A stretch of 64,000 bases of DNA from Anisus vortex (taxonomy: Eukaryota; Mollusca; Gastropoda; Planorbidae). Location of the stretch: the NCBI GenBank assembly GCA_949126835.1, contig OX421509.1:8082911-8146910 (forward strand), written 5' to 3'. A program made the translations under genes and the position numbers. The notes under the pieces were generated by a model. It saw nothing but the letters and a program-made list of their open reading frames with translations. It made no database searches and was not told the origin of the DNA. Positions 32,340 through 43,100 of this stretch are shown here, one piece after another (position 1 is the stretch's first letter; every line of letters starts with the position of its first letter).

Positions 32340-33010
32340 CCCATACTAATGCGATGCACTTTAATTATTTTTCTGTGGTAGTTCTTCTCTGGTTTAGTAA
32401 ATCTTTAACTTACGAAATCTAGAGAAAATAACATTGTTCGTCACTGTCTTTGTCAGTTTGCATTAACACTGGTCCTAAACTGGATAGACTGGCATCGGTC
32501 ATAGCAAAAAAGTTTATGTTAAGTTATAGTAGCCCATCGGGACATTACTAAATAATTTTTCTAGAGTATCATGGATTTATTTCCTAACTAACACTATGTC
32601 TAACCTTGATTTATTTTACCTATTAAAGCATACAACGTGCGCTGTAACGCAGGGTGATCATATTTTTCCACAGCGATTATTACCTTGCGATCATAACGGG
32701 CCAATCGAATTCAGAAGTAGTCTTAATGGAAATAACTGAGGGGTCCAGGTCGTTTTTCCAGACAGACAGAAAGAAAAACTATTTGTATCAGTGACAGTGA
32801 CGCTATCTAAACTGCCCGTCCATAACAGAGGGGGGGGGTCACGGTTTGTGCCCTAAAGAATTTGTAAAAGCAATGAATGCGGACTCGTGAGCTGGCAGTA
32901 GGGATATGTTATTTGATATGTCATAAGGCTCGCAGCTGTTTCATGATGTCTTCTATGTTAGGGATAAACTTACGATAATATTTGAATTGCTTTAACAGAT
33001 ATTTAATGTT
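32340..33010 (-). pseudogene. Gypsy RNase H/RT remnant, cut by the LTR (unit 3)
   Basis: Minus-strand copy of 3213-3930. The RNase H C-terminus, stop and purine tract that unit 1 has at 2813-3212 are missing because the 31789-32335 LTR abuts. The RT connection block lies near 32930-33010. Confidence 0.65.
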
Positions 33011-33124
33011 TTTCTCCGTTGTGGGCATATGGGATTTCTCAATGTGTCCTTAATTGATATTGGCTTGGCGGTGCGATTGGTTTTGCGATCATTGTAATTT
33101 ACCGTGTGTACACTTGATTTCTTA

Positions 33125-33440
33125 GAGTGAGCGGATATAAATTCCGCCAATTTCAACACACCATCTTTAGACAAAGGCCAGGTAATAACAGTCTGGAGCA
33201 ACACATGTTCCATAAATCAATCGGTGCAAGCAAAATGTGCTCCTTTGGAACAGCTCCTGAAAAGACGGAACATGTGTCGCTGTGGTCCTCCAGACCTGCC
33301 ACCTGTACCACTCTACCCGGTCAGCGTTATAGCCCCAGGAAGCTACCTTCCAAGACAAACTTCATGGTAGACTTGAGCAACTGACAGCCACAGCGAAGTT
33401 TATTACAACTATTGGACTCCAAATCATAACTTTTGAGACA
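33125..33440 (+). pseudogene. Non-LTR ORF2 C-terminal fragment (unit 3)
   Basis: Copy of 3999-4310 (YKFRQFQHTIFRQRPGNN, FGTAPEKTEHV). A short insertion near 33275 shifts the frame. Confidence 0.6.
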
Positions 33441-34360
33441 TAACTTTGTGTCAGGCAAATTTCTATGTCTAAATCATCCAAAGGCTAATTCATCCACTTC
33501 CTATCAAATTAATTAAATTTCATGTTTAGCACCTGCTCTCAATTCAACCATCAAAGATCAGTTGTTCAGGCCTTTGTTTTTCAGGATGAAAGACATATAA
33601 ATATAGTTCTCCTGTTATTTGTGTGGAATGAATGGAAAATACGAACAAAAATTGGGGCTATATTTAAAAGTTTTCAACTAAAAGTCAAAAATAATAAAAA
33701 GAAACGTATAAAAAATGTAGACGATAAACTTTGTTTATAAGGTTTGTTTATTGAAATAATTAAAAGCACACACAAAAAAGTTAGCAAAATGAAGATTACT
33801 TAATATATGATGCAAACTCTTATTTTATATTATATATAAATATATATATTATAGTATACTATGTTCTAATGGAAATAATTTGTATGTTAAATAGATAAGA
33901 TTATCAATAAACTTTTAACTTTTATAATTAAATTTTCTTATGTATCTCTTACATCATCTTTTTATAAGAACTTTTCGTTAAAAAAATGTATAAGTTTTTT
34001 GTCCTATTAATATAAATAATCTTAAGATAATTTTTTTTTAGTTATGTAATATCAACTGTTGATTTAAAACGCAAATATACATAATTGAAACAGGTTAAAA
34101 TGAAAACCATACTAGAAATATTTTAACACAGTAAATATATTTTAATATCAAATTTCCATTTCCTGAAAGTAGAAGCCTAAATATTGCTCAAAAATAGTTC
34201 GTTATACATGATTTGAATGTTGCGATTTAAAATTAAAACAGGGTATGTGTATATACAGTATAGGAAGTAGAGTGCTTCACTTTCAGTGCCTTTTAGAGTG
34301 AATTCATTTCTATTCTTTATATACCATATATATATACCATCTATATATGTATATACATAT
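33441..34360. other. AT-rich spacer, no gene seen
   Basis: Counterpart of 4311-5230. It ends in the TATA/CATA tract that received the solo LTR. Confidence 0.6.
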
Positions 34361-34967
34361 TGTTACAAAAGTAGTTTTATTTCCTTAATTATATTGGTTC
34401 TATTATTATTAACTAAATTTAAAAAGAAATAATCTTAAACCCGAAAATGTTTTGTTTCCGTGTTAGGAATAAAACATGTATATGTCTAGACACTACGTCA
34501 TAGAATTAAATACGTCATATGCACGAGGGTTGAAGATAGTTAGTTTGAGTTCTAGCTTGGGCGCTAATGTGTGTGGACTGTTTTTGACCACTTTCTTAAA
34601 GATAGGATTACGGCTTAGTACGATATAGAAGAATCTCAACTGATTAAGTTTCATCATATAATATTGGTACATGTATTCTGTGTTACTGTTATATTTATCA
34701 TCTCAACTTGTTGGAATAAAATTGTGTTTAATCATTCAAACAGGATTGTGGATTTCCTCTATATTAAGGTACAGTTTATCTAAATCACTTCATACACAAA
34801 AGATTCACATCATACGAGTCAAATAAACATCAAATCTACTTCAATAACATCAATACTAATTCTTATACAACCTTGTGAGATCCAAGAGGGATGTGAATCA
34901 AAAGAAATAATAATAATACATTACTAAAAATATCATCATACGTCAGTAGCTGATTTCGCACGTGACA
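34361..34967 (+). mobile_element. Solo Gypsy LTR with 4-bp target duplication
   Basis: 607 bp, TGTTACAAAAGTAG to GCACGTGACA, flanked by ATAT on both sides (34357-34360 and 34968-34971). Unit 1 has the empty site in the run at about 5230-5245. It is a diverged relative of the LTR at 31789. With no internal region left, recombination between two LTRs is the usual explanation. Confidence 0.85.
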
Positions 34968-36285
34968 ATATATACCATATATACCATCTTCATCACCATT
35001 GCCCGTCACCCCAGCTAAGGTTTGGTCCGCCAACCACAGATCTCCATAGTCCCCTGTCCTGAGCCATTCTCTCCAATAGAGTAAATGCGTAAAACCCATC
35101 TTTTCGGTGTCTGCCTCAAGGTCGCGTTGCTAGGCATTTCTCGAGCGACCTCTTTTCCGCTTGCATTGGGTTTTGCACTTCAGTGATTGTCTTGTGACAT
35201 TGGTTGGAGGCTTGTGCAAGGTGTGTCCTAAATAACCCCATCTTTTCTTTCTGATATCTTCTTCTATAAAACGTTGGCAGGCTCCTTGACAGAGGTCGAA
35301 GTTGTTTATGGTGTCAGGCCATCTAGATCTGGAGTATCCTTCTGAGGCAGCTGTTTATGAAGGTTTGGACTTTGCCTGTGTTGGCTTTTGTCATTCTCCA
35401 AGTCTCTGCTCCATACAACAGGACTGACTATAAAATAAAGTCGAACATTTTTATCGTGGTATTTAGGGACAACTATTTGGAGTTCCATATATTCTTGAGT
35501 TGGATACAAGCGGCTCTTGCTTTGCCAATCCTTGCCTTGACGTCAGCAACTGTTTCTCCCTGCTGGTCAATGATACTAACCATGTAGGTAAGGGACTGTA
35601 CCTCCTCATGTGGGCTTCCATGCAGTATGATTGATTCGGCAAAGGCAGAGTTTATCTTCGGGGTTTCACTGTTATCTTTGTTGATGTTGAGGCCCACCTG
35701 TGCCGATGTGGTTGCCACCATGTTTGTTTACTTTTTCATTTGTTGCTGACTGTGCGAGAAGAGTGCAATATCATCAGCTAAGTCTAAGTCGTCAACTGGT
35801 CCCACAAGGTTAACCGGATTTCGTTTCTGTGCCCCCAAGTGGATGTTTTCATAATCTAGTCGATGACATGGAGAAAGAGAAATGTCGATAACAGGCATCC
35901 TTGACGAACTCCGGTTCGCAAATGGAAAGTATCTGTAAGTTGTCGTCCATGTACGACTCTACAGGACATCTTATTGTAGGAGTTCCTTATAAAGCTGTTA
36001 ATTTGTATTAGGGATGCGTAGTGCTGTAGGAGCTGTCCATGCTGTCGAAGGCTTTTTCATAATCAATTAAAAGTATATACAACGGGGAGATCCACTCTAA
36101 TGACTGCTCGACTATAATACGAAGCGTCGCAGTCTGATCCGTGCCGGAAACCTGGTCTCTCAGTTTGGGAAACACAATGTCTCTAATCCTGTTACAGACC
36201 TATCCCGGCAATAAAAGAAGTGTAATGCCCCCTGTAGTTGTTGCAATTACTGAGGTCAACTTTCTTAAGGAGTTTGATCAGGTAA

Positions 36286-38359
36286 AATGGCTGACGGGTT
36301 TCAGCGTAAAGAGTCTACACTAGCAGTTTTCCTGGATTTTAAACAGGCCTATGACAAGGTCTGGCGGCCGGGGTTGTTGTTGAAGTTACAGAGGCTAGGA
36401 ATTGCCTCTAACATGTACAATTGGATAAAAGGGTTTCTAACCCGAAGAAAAGTTGCAACACGTTACGGGAAAGCGGTTTCTCGGAAGCGCATCCTGGAGC
36501 AAGGATTGCCCCAGGGCTCAACACTGTCCTGTACACTGTTTCTAGCTTTCATCAACGACCTGCCGAACTATCTGGGAAGCTCGTCGCTGCTTTTCGCAGA
36601 CGATCTTGTGGTCTGGTCGACCGGGAGGGAAGCGCCTGCTCTACAGCGGACCCGCCAGCAGGATTTGAACGCAGAAGCCTGTTACGCCAAGCTTTGGGGT
36701 ATGGAGGTAAACTGCCTAAAAACAGTTTATTCGCTCTTTACCCTTGGAATCGATATCCTCGAAGAGCCGATCGAGCTGAACATTGATGGCCGCGCTCTGG
36801 CATGCGACCAGAAGCCGGTCTATCTCGGAGTGACACTGGATGTATGGCTAACAATGTATGACCATGTGAGGTTAGTCCAAGAGAAAGCTTCTTCTAAGCT
36901 GAACATTGTCAAGAGACTGGCCAGTACTGGCTGGGGTGCGAAGGCGAGTATGTTGAGAAATCTTTACCTAGGAGCGGTAAGAACTCAGATCGATTACAGC
37001 CTCCCGGTGCAAGTCTATGCGTCTGATACTGCATTGAAGACGTTGGACTCTGTACAAAATCAAGCCCTCGGACTAATATGTGGAACGTTCCGAACCGCCC
37101 CAACACCGGCTGTTGAAATCATGGCAAACGTGCCGCCTCTGAGTGGGAGAAGGAAAAGGGCCGTTATTACTGCATACGAGCGGTACAAACGGTTGGAGGA
37201 AAGTTCGCCCCTCAGGAAGCACGTAGATTCCTGGGTGGGAAGAGCACGGATCTCAATGCAGTCCTTCATGCACCACGCATTGAAGCTCAGCGCAGAGATC
37301 GGACTCCCGGTCGACCGCGTGCCCCTGCGGACGGGAGTGGAACCACCTCTTCACCTATCTTTCAACCTATCAGAGATACGGACGAACCTGATGGAAGCAG
37401 CCGGACCCAGCGCTTGCCTGACTGAAAGGCGCGCAGCTGCTCTAAGGACGGTACGGGCATACTCGGGGTTCGTTGAGGCATACACTGATGGGAGCGCGAT
37501 CAGTGGAACAGAAGCACGTTCTGGGTATGGTGCTCTTGTGTCGTACCCGAAGGCAGAAGAAAAACGGGTTGAGCTAAGTGGGCCGTGTGGAGCAGTCTGC
37601 ATCTTTGATGCGGAGATGGAAGCCATCAGAATTGCAGCTGTGGGAATTTGGAAAACGTTCGAAGAAACACCAGCTGCTCGTGCTGATGTGGTTATCTTCA
37701 CTGATGCGCTTTCAGTACTCCAAGCCATCGACGGCTTGGGAACATGGCCCGATCTGCTTGTCCAACTGTTGGCTGCTATTTCCGATCTGATCCTCAGGTA
37801 CGAGGTGAAGGTCATTTTGCAGTGGATTCCACGTCATGCAGGAGTCGCTGGCAGTGAGATAGTGGATGCCTTGGCCAAGAAGGGATCCCTGGTACCCACT
37901 CCGGAGGGTCCGTCCACCTTTGCAAATGCCCGCAGATCAATACGTGAATGGGAGACAAGACAATGGGGCAAGAATTGGGACGAGTCGGACAAGGGTCGAG
38001 GTGTGTGGCAGCAACTAAAACGGCCAAATCGAGCTGATCCGTGGTGGAAGCTCCACAGGAGAGAACAGGCTACGATAGCCCAGTTGCGTACAGGGCACTG
38101 CCCTATTGGTGCCTATTTCGGACGATTTAGGCCCAATTTCGATTCGCGGTGCCGACACTGCTTTGAAGCAGAAGAGACGGTCGAGCATTTGCTTTTAGAC
38201 TGCCCTGCCTTGCAGGAGGAAAGAGTAGATGTGAATGGTCAACAGTTTGCACCATCCCTTTATGGTAACCTGGCTGTGCTACGTAGTACAAGTGTGTTTG
38301 TCCTCCGAATCCTAAGAGATTAGTCTCGATTCGATCACTCCGTGAAGTGAGGTTTAAAG
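36286..38359 (+). mobile_element. 5'-truncated RNase H-type LINE, recent insertion (unit 3)
   Basis: Inserted in the LINE at 34972-39835. TCAGGTAA (36278-36285) and TCTGGTAA (38360-38367) flank it. Unit 1 has a single TCTCGTAA at 6165-6172, so this is an 8-bp duplication with point changes. There is no poly-A tail; it ends GGTTTAAAG. Confidence 0.8.
36287..38323 (+). CDS. LINE ORF2 C-terminal part: reverse transcriptase and RNase H
   Basis: 678 uninterrupted codons, the longest non-satellite frame in the window. RT motifs: FLDFKQAYDKVW near the start, GLPQGSTLSCTLFLAFINDL, and LFADDLVVWSTG near residue 105. RNase H follows at roughly residues 398-540: YTDGSAI, DAEMEAIRIAA, FTDALSVLQAIDG and RHAGVAGSEIVDALAK. 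The end has a zinc-binding-type block, RCRHCFEAEETVEHLLLDCP. RT plus RNase H fits the I/Nimb/R1 group of LINEs; I do not choose among them. The frame starts inside the RT domain, so endonuclease and ORF1 are lost, and the ATG is not a native start. Higher GC than its surroundings and an intact frame suggest a young insertion. Confidence 0.85.
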   Translation: MADGFQRKESTLAVFLDFKQAYDKVWRPGLLLKLQRLGIASNMYNWIKGFLTRRKVATRYGKAVSRKRILEQGLPQGSTLSCTLFLAFINDLPNYLGSSSLLFADDLVVWSTGREAPALQRTRQQDLNAEACYAKLWGMEVNCLKTVYSLFTLGIDILEEPIELNIDGRALACDQKPVYLGVTLDVWLTMYDHVRLVQEKASSKLNIVKRLASTGWGAKASMLRNLYLGAVRTQIDYSLPVQVYASDTALKTLDSVQNQALGLICGTFRTAPTPAVEIMANVPPLSGRRKRAVITAYERYKRLEESSPLRKHVDSWVGRARISMQSFMHHALKLSAEIGLPVDRVPLRTGVEPPLHLSFNLSEIRTNLMEAAGPSACLTERRAAALRTVRAYSGFVEAYTDGSAISGTEARSGYGALVSYPKAEEKRVELSGPCGAVCIFDAEMEAIRIAAVGIWKTFEETPAARADVVIFTDALSVLQAIDGLGTWPDLLVQLLAAISDLILRYEVKVILQWIPRHAGVAGSEIVDALAKKGSLVPTPEGPSTFANARRSIREWETRQWGKNWDESDKGRGVWQQLKRPNRADPWWKLHRREQATIAQLRTGHCPIGAYFGRFRPNFDSRCRHCFEAEETVEHLLLDCPALQEERVDVNGQQFAPSLYGNLAVLRSTSVFVLRILRD

Positions 38360-39370
38360 TCTGGTAACCTTTCCCTCAATCTGCTGGTATGTTTTCTTCT
38401 TCCCAAATAAGTTCAAACAGTATGTATAGCATCTCTTAAGAAGAATCCACATCTGCTTTTAGAGCCTCTGTTGGTATGCCATATGGCCCAGTTGCTTTCC
38501 TATCTTCTATACCAGCAATTGCTCTCCTAATCTCGATTCTAGTCGGCTTTTTACAATTAATCGGGAGATCCTAGTTTGCTGGCGCAATGATATGGTTTAT
38601 CAGTAAAGATTATGGGTCTATTAAGAAGTTGTTCAAAATGCTGAACCCATCTATTCATTTGTTGGTCTAATCTATTTATGGCCTTCCCTTGTTCTTCCTT
38701 GACAAAATCTTTCTCGTTTGTTGAACTTGTCAAAAAGACGTTTGATGATATCATACAGCTGTCTCAAGTTTCTACTGTACGCTGCCTATTCTGCTACTTT
38801 CGCCAGTCCGTCTATATAGTCCTTCATGTCTTTCTTAATACTTCTCTTCACTATTCTGTGAGCTTCTGCGTACTCCTCTTAGGCCTTAGCGTTGGTTGCC
38901 CTTGTTTTGCTGTTGCTAACTGTTGTCCTTTTTCTTCTCTTACTACCTCTTGACATATTACTCTGAATGACTCTTTAATTTTTTGTGCCATCTGTCGGGT
39001 ACATTGTCTTCTTCTTCTTGAAGTTCTTGAAGCACTTGAAATCTATTTTTTAGTGTTAGCATAAACCTCTCTCTGTACATGTGATTTTCTAGAAGGCGGA
39101 CTTTGTCCTTCACTCTACTGTTAGGCATGCACGGTATAGGGTTTCCCATTGGCTTTAATTTTAGTTTGGTAACCAGCAGATGGTGGTCATATCTTACATC
39201 TGCACCCCTTATTACACTGACGTCTTGCATGGACCCTCTGAATCTTTTATTCGTGCAGATGTGATCTAACTGGTTCTTTGTGCGGTTGTCGGGCGATACC
39301 CATGTACACTTGTGAATATCTTATGGGGGAAAATGCTGCCTCCTATTACCAGGTTGTTTATGGCACAAAA

Positions 39371-39649
39371 TGGGGCATTGTGATCTTGTGGCAGCGTGAC
39401 CGGCTAGAGTACCGAAGGTCCAAGGCTCGAATATTGGAGCAGGCTAGAATTTCGTCCCGGGTCTTGAGGGTGTCCCTGAGTCAACCCAGTTCTGATGGGT
39501 ACCTGACCTTAGTTTGGGTAAAGTAAAGGCGGCTGTGCATAGTGCTGGCCTCACAATCACCTTGTATGCCATGGCCACAGAAACTGGTGAACGTTGCTTC
39601 ACCGGACCTATGGATCAATTCGGTCCGACGGGTACTTTACTTTACTACT
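39371..39649 (+). mobile_element. tRNA-type SINE in the LINE endonuclease (unit 3)
   Basis: Duplicate of 7242-7520 with the same ACAAAA flanks (39365-39370 and 39650-39655). Present in both units, so it predates the dimer duplication. Confidence 0.7.
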
Positions 39650-40144
39650 ACAAAAGTCTACAAATCTTTCCCTATTTTCGTTCATTTCTCCCACTGCCTG
39701 GATGTCCGCGATGTGCTCATATCCTGTGTTATTAGCCCCAATCCTGGCATTGACATCTCCCATGACGATACTGATGTCCTTGTGTGGGAAGATCTCTAGA
39801 ACTTTTTGCAATCTATAATAGAACTTCTCTTATACCGCTGCCACCCAAAATTATACGTTATGCATAGAAATTTTTTTTTAGGATGTGTTCGAGTCTCACC
39901 GACTTTAATCTCATGCAAAAGCCGTGCACACTTTTCATTTTGTTTATATCGTTAAATTTGCACACATGTCTTCTAATAAATGGTTTCTTAAAACCTTTCT
40001 TTTTAACGTTAAAAACTATACTAGCAAATGCATGTAATTTACTAAGTTTGTAAAAAACATATATGTATATCATACTAATAAAAGCAACAATAACGACAAC
40101 ACTGAAAGGGTGAATACATATTTCTAAGTTCTTGAAGTGCCGGG

Positions 40145-43100
40145 CTAGTAGAAGTTTTTTTCACACATGTAGAGCGCATACTCGACGCAGTCGACGTCAC
40201 AAATCCAGCCGTTTAGGTAAATGGTGCAGTCTTCGTTGTTTAAATTATTCGGCTCGTCTGCAATAAGATGTTAAGGGTAAACAACGATACATTTAATTTT
40301 GTTTAACGACTGTAATGTATGAGGATGAGGTTAGAATTAATAAACGTCTTTTTAACTGGTGGTCACATTCTGTTTAGTGACCCTTCGTGACCCTTATCTG
40401 ATTGGCTCGAGTGATCACGGGGGGAGGGGGGTTCGGATTTTTTCACCATTTTGGTTGGGCTGCTTTTAATGTTTTTCTAAAATCCTGCTATTATTGTAGT
40501 TACGTAGTTTCTAAATTGCTTGGATGAAAGTTTGTAGGTTTTGACCACGCTGGACAAGGAGACGTAACATTGATGAAACGGTACTCATGAATGTCGGTAT
40601 ACATGTGTCCAGCGTGTTCCATTTTAGAGATGGAAACTGTTTTAGATAGTTAGACAGAGAGATAGATAAATGATTGATATGATGGGTATGGATAGAAAGA
40701 TAGAAAGATATATAGTTAGATAGATGATACATAATAGATAAATAGATAAATAGATAAATAGATAAATAGATAAATAGATAAATAGATAAATAGATAAATA
40801 GATAAATAGATAAATAGATAAATAGATAAATAGATAAATAGATAAATAGATAAATAGATAAATAGATAAATAGATAAATAGATAAATAGATAAATAGATA
40901 AATAGATAAATAGATAAATAGATAAATAGATAAATAGATAAATAGATAAATAGATAAATAGATAAATAGATAAATAGATAAATAGATAAATAGATAAAAA
41001 GATAAATAGACAAATAGATAAATAGATAAATAGATAAATAGATAAATAGATAAATAGATAAACAGATAAACAGATAAATAGATACATAGACAAATATATA
41101 AATAGATAAATAGATAAATAGATAAATAGATAAATAGATAAATAGATAAATAGATAAATAGATAAATAGATAAATAGATAAATAGATAAATAGAGAAATA
41201 GAGAAATAGAGAAATAGAGAAATAGAGGAATAGAGAAATAGAGAAATAGTGAAATATGTCAATGATCCCATGCGTTAGTCAACGGTGAACTCTTTATGGC
41301 AGCGTATCGGTGGTTTCAACACTTCGACAGCTTTGATGCCCATGGGTACGGAACCCCCACTGCTAGAAGCCTTTGACCATTAGCTTTGTCTATATTCCTA
41401 GATGTCTCTCAAAATTGAACAAAGAATCTGGAAATCATTAAAACTCTAAAGCAGAGGTCTCAAACTCGCAAGAAGGCATGTGCCATTTTATCCCTTAAGA
41501 AATGTGTCAAGGGCCACACCCCCTTTCCCCGAACAACCTGACCCTAGTAAACACTTCATACATCTTAACTCATTTTACTACTTATCAATAATAATAGATA
41601 TGTTACGTATACTACGTATGTTACGTATGTTACATATATAAAATTAACAATACACTTTAATGTGTATCAGTTCTAGCTGTCTGAATTTCACTATTAGGAC
41701 ATTTTTTTGTAAGTTTACTGGCGGGCCTTCAAGGACTGCAGTGAGGGTGTCTTCATCCACACCAGATCTGATGGCAAGCTCTACAACATAGCGAGTCTTG
41801 GTGCCAAAACCAAATTCACAAAGGTCCTCATTCGCGAGATGCTCTTCGCTGATAACGCAGCCTTGACATCACACACCGAAGACGGACTCCAGCAGCTTGT
41901 CACTTGCTTCTCCCATGCATGCATAGAGTTCGGCCTGACTGTAAGCCTAAAAAAGACTAACGTTATGGCTCAGGGCACGGAGACACCTCCAAACATTGTC
42001 ATCGATGGACACACCTTGGAGGTTGTAGAGAACTTCACCTACCTTGGGTCCACTATCTCAGTCCATCGACTTGGAGATCAACAGCAGGATTGCCAAGGCA
42101 GCCACAGTCATGGCCCAACTGAAACAGCCAGTTTGGGACAACTCCAGTCTCACCGAGACGACCAGACTGCGCGTCTACCACGCATGTGTACTCAGCACTC
42201 TCCTGTATGGCTGTGATTCCTAGACCACCTATGCGAGGCATGAAAGGAAGCTCAACAGCTTCCACATGAGGTGCCTATGGCGCATACTGCGGATCCAGTG
42301 GCAGGATAGGGTCTCCAATGCAGGGGTGCTGGAGCGAGAAAACATGAGCTGCCTCCATACTGTGCTCAGCGAGAAACGCATCAGGTGGCTCGGTCATGTA
42401 TGGATGATGAATGCAGGCCGCATTCCCAAATACCTACTCTATGGAGAGCTGGTCGAAGGTCATAGGAAGACAGGGCGTCCGAAACTGCGCTTCAAGGACC
42501 TATGTAAAAGGGACTTGATTCAGAGCTTCATCGACCTCGACAATTGGGAATGTCAAGCTGCTGACTGACCAACCTGGAGGCTCGCAGTCAGGCGTGGCAC
42601 ATCGTGTGCAGAAACTGGGCGAAACGAGACTGCCATTCAGAAAAGAGCGAGGCGGAAACACCTGCTACAACAGCCAACGCCTTCAAATGCCTCAAGTGCG
42701 GCAGGGATTGCCACTCCCGAGTTGGTATACACGGCCATTCTCGGCGGTGCAGCTGGACACTTTACCCATGAAGCTACACCATCGTCTCTCGAGACGGACG
42801 GATGCCGACGACGACGACTAGCGGGCCGCGTGGTCTAAAGTCTTTCCTTTCTTTGAGAACTTTTTTTTGTCTTTACATTATTTAGACACATTTTTATATT
42901 TACCCCATTTAAAGATTTGCTGTCGACACGTGGCCTCACAGATTGTATCGTCATCATCCCACCTGAACGTGTTTTCCTCGGCAATGTCGTTCAGACCAAT
43001 CCAAAAACTATATGTGGGGTATTGTTGCCGCAATATCTCCAACTTATCAAATGTTTTCACAGTGTACAGGTGAGCTGACCTGGCTAGAGAATGAGAAAGA

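Larger units (their letters stand above)
34972..39835 (-). mobile_element. APE-type non-LTR retrotransposon, interrupted (unit 3)
   Basis: Minus-strand copy of 5206-7700 that retains the stretch lost in unit 1. The frame at 35473-35721 reads LGLNINKDNSETPK, SLTYMVSIIDQQGE and ARAACIQLKNIWNSK, the region after the RT FADD box. Endonuclease parts lie at 38958-39230 (RGADVRYDHHLLVTKLKLK) and 39608-39811 (MGDVNARIGANNTGYEH). Two later insertions break it: the LINE at 36286-38359 and the SINE at 39371-39649. Confidence 0.75.

Noticed and set aside
40642..41271. Long minus-strand open frames of YLSIYLFI repeats (also at 22408, 51196 and 55571)
   Set aside because: They are translations of the GATAAATA satellite. 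The 24-bp period (three 8-bp units) gives an 8-residue repeat with no stops. There is no unique sequence, splice context or domain.
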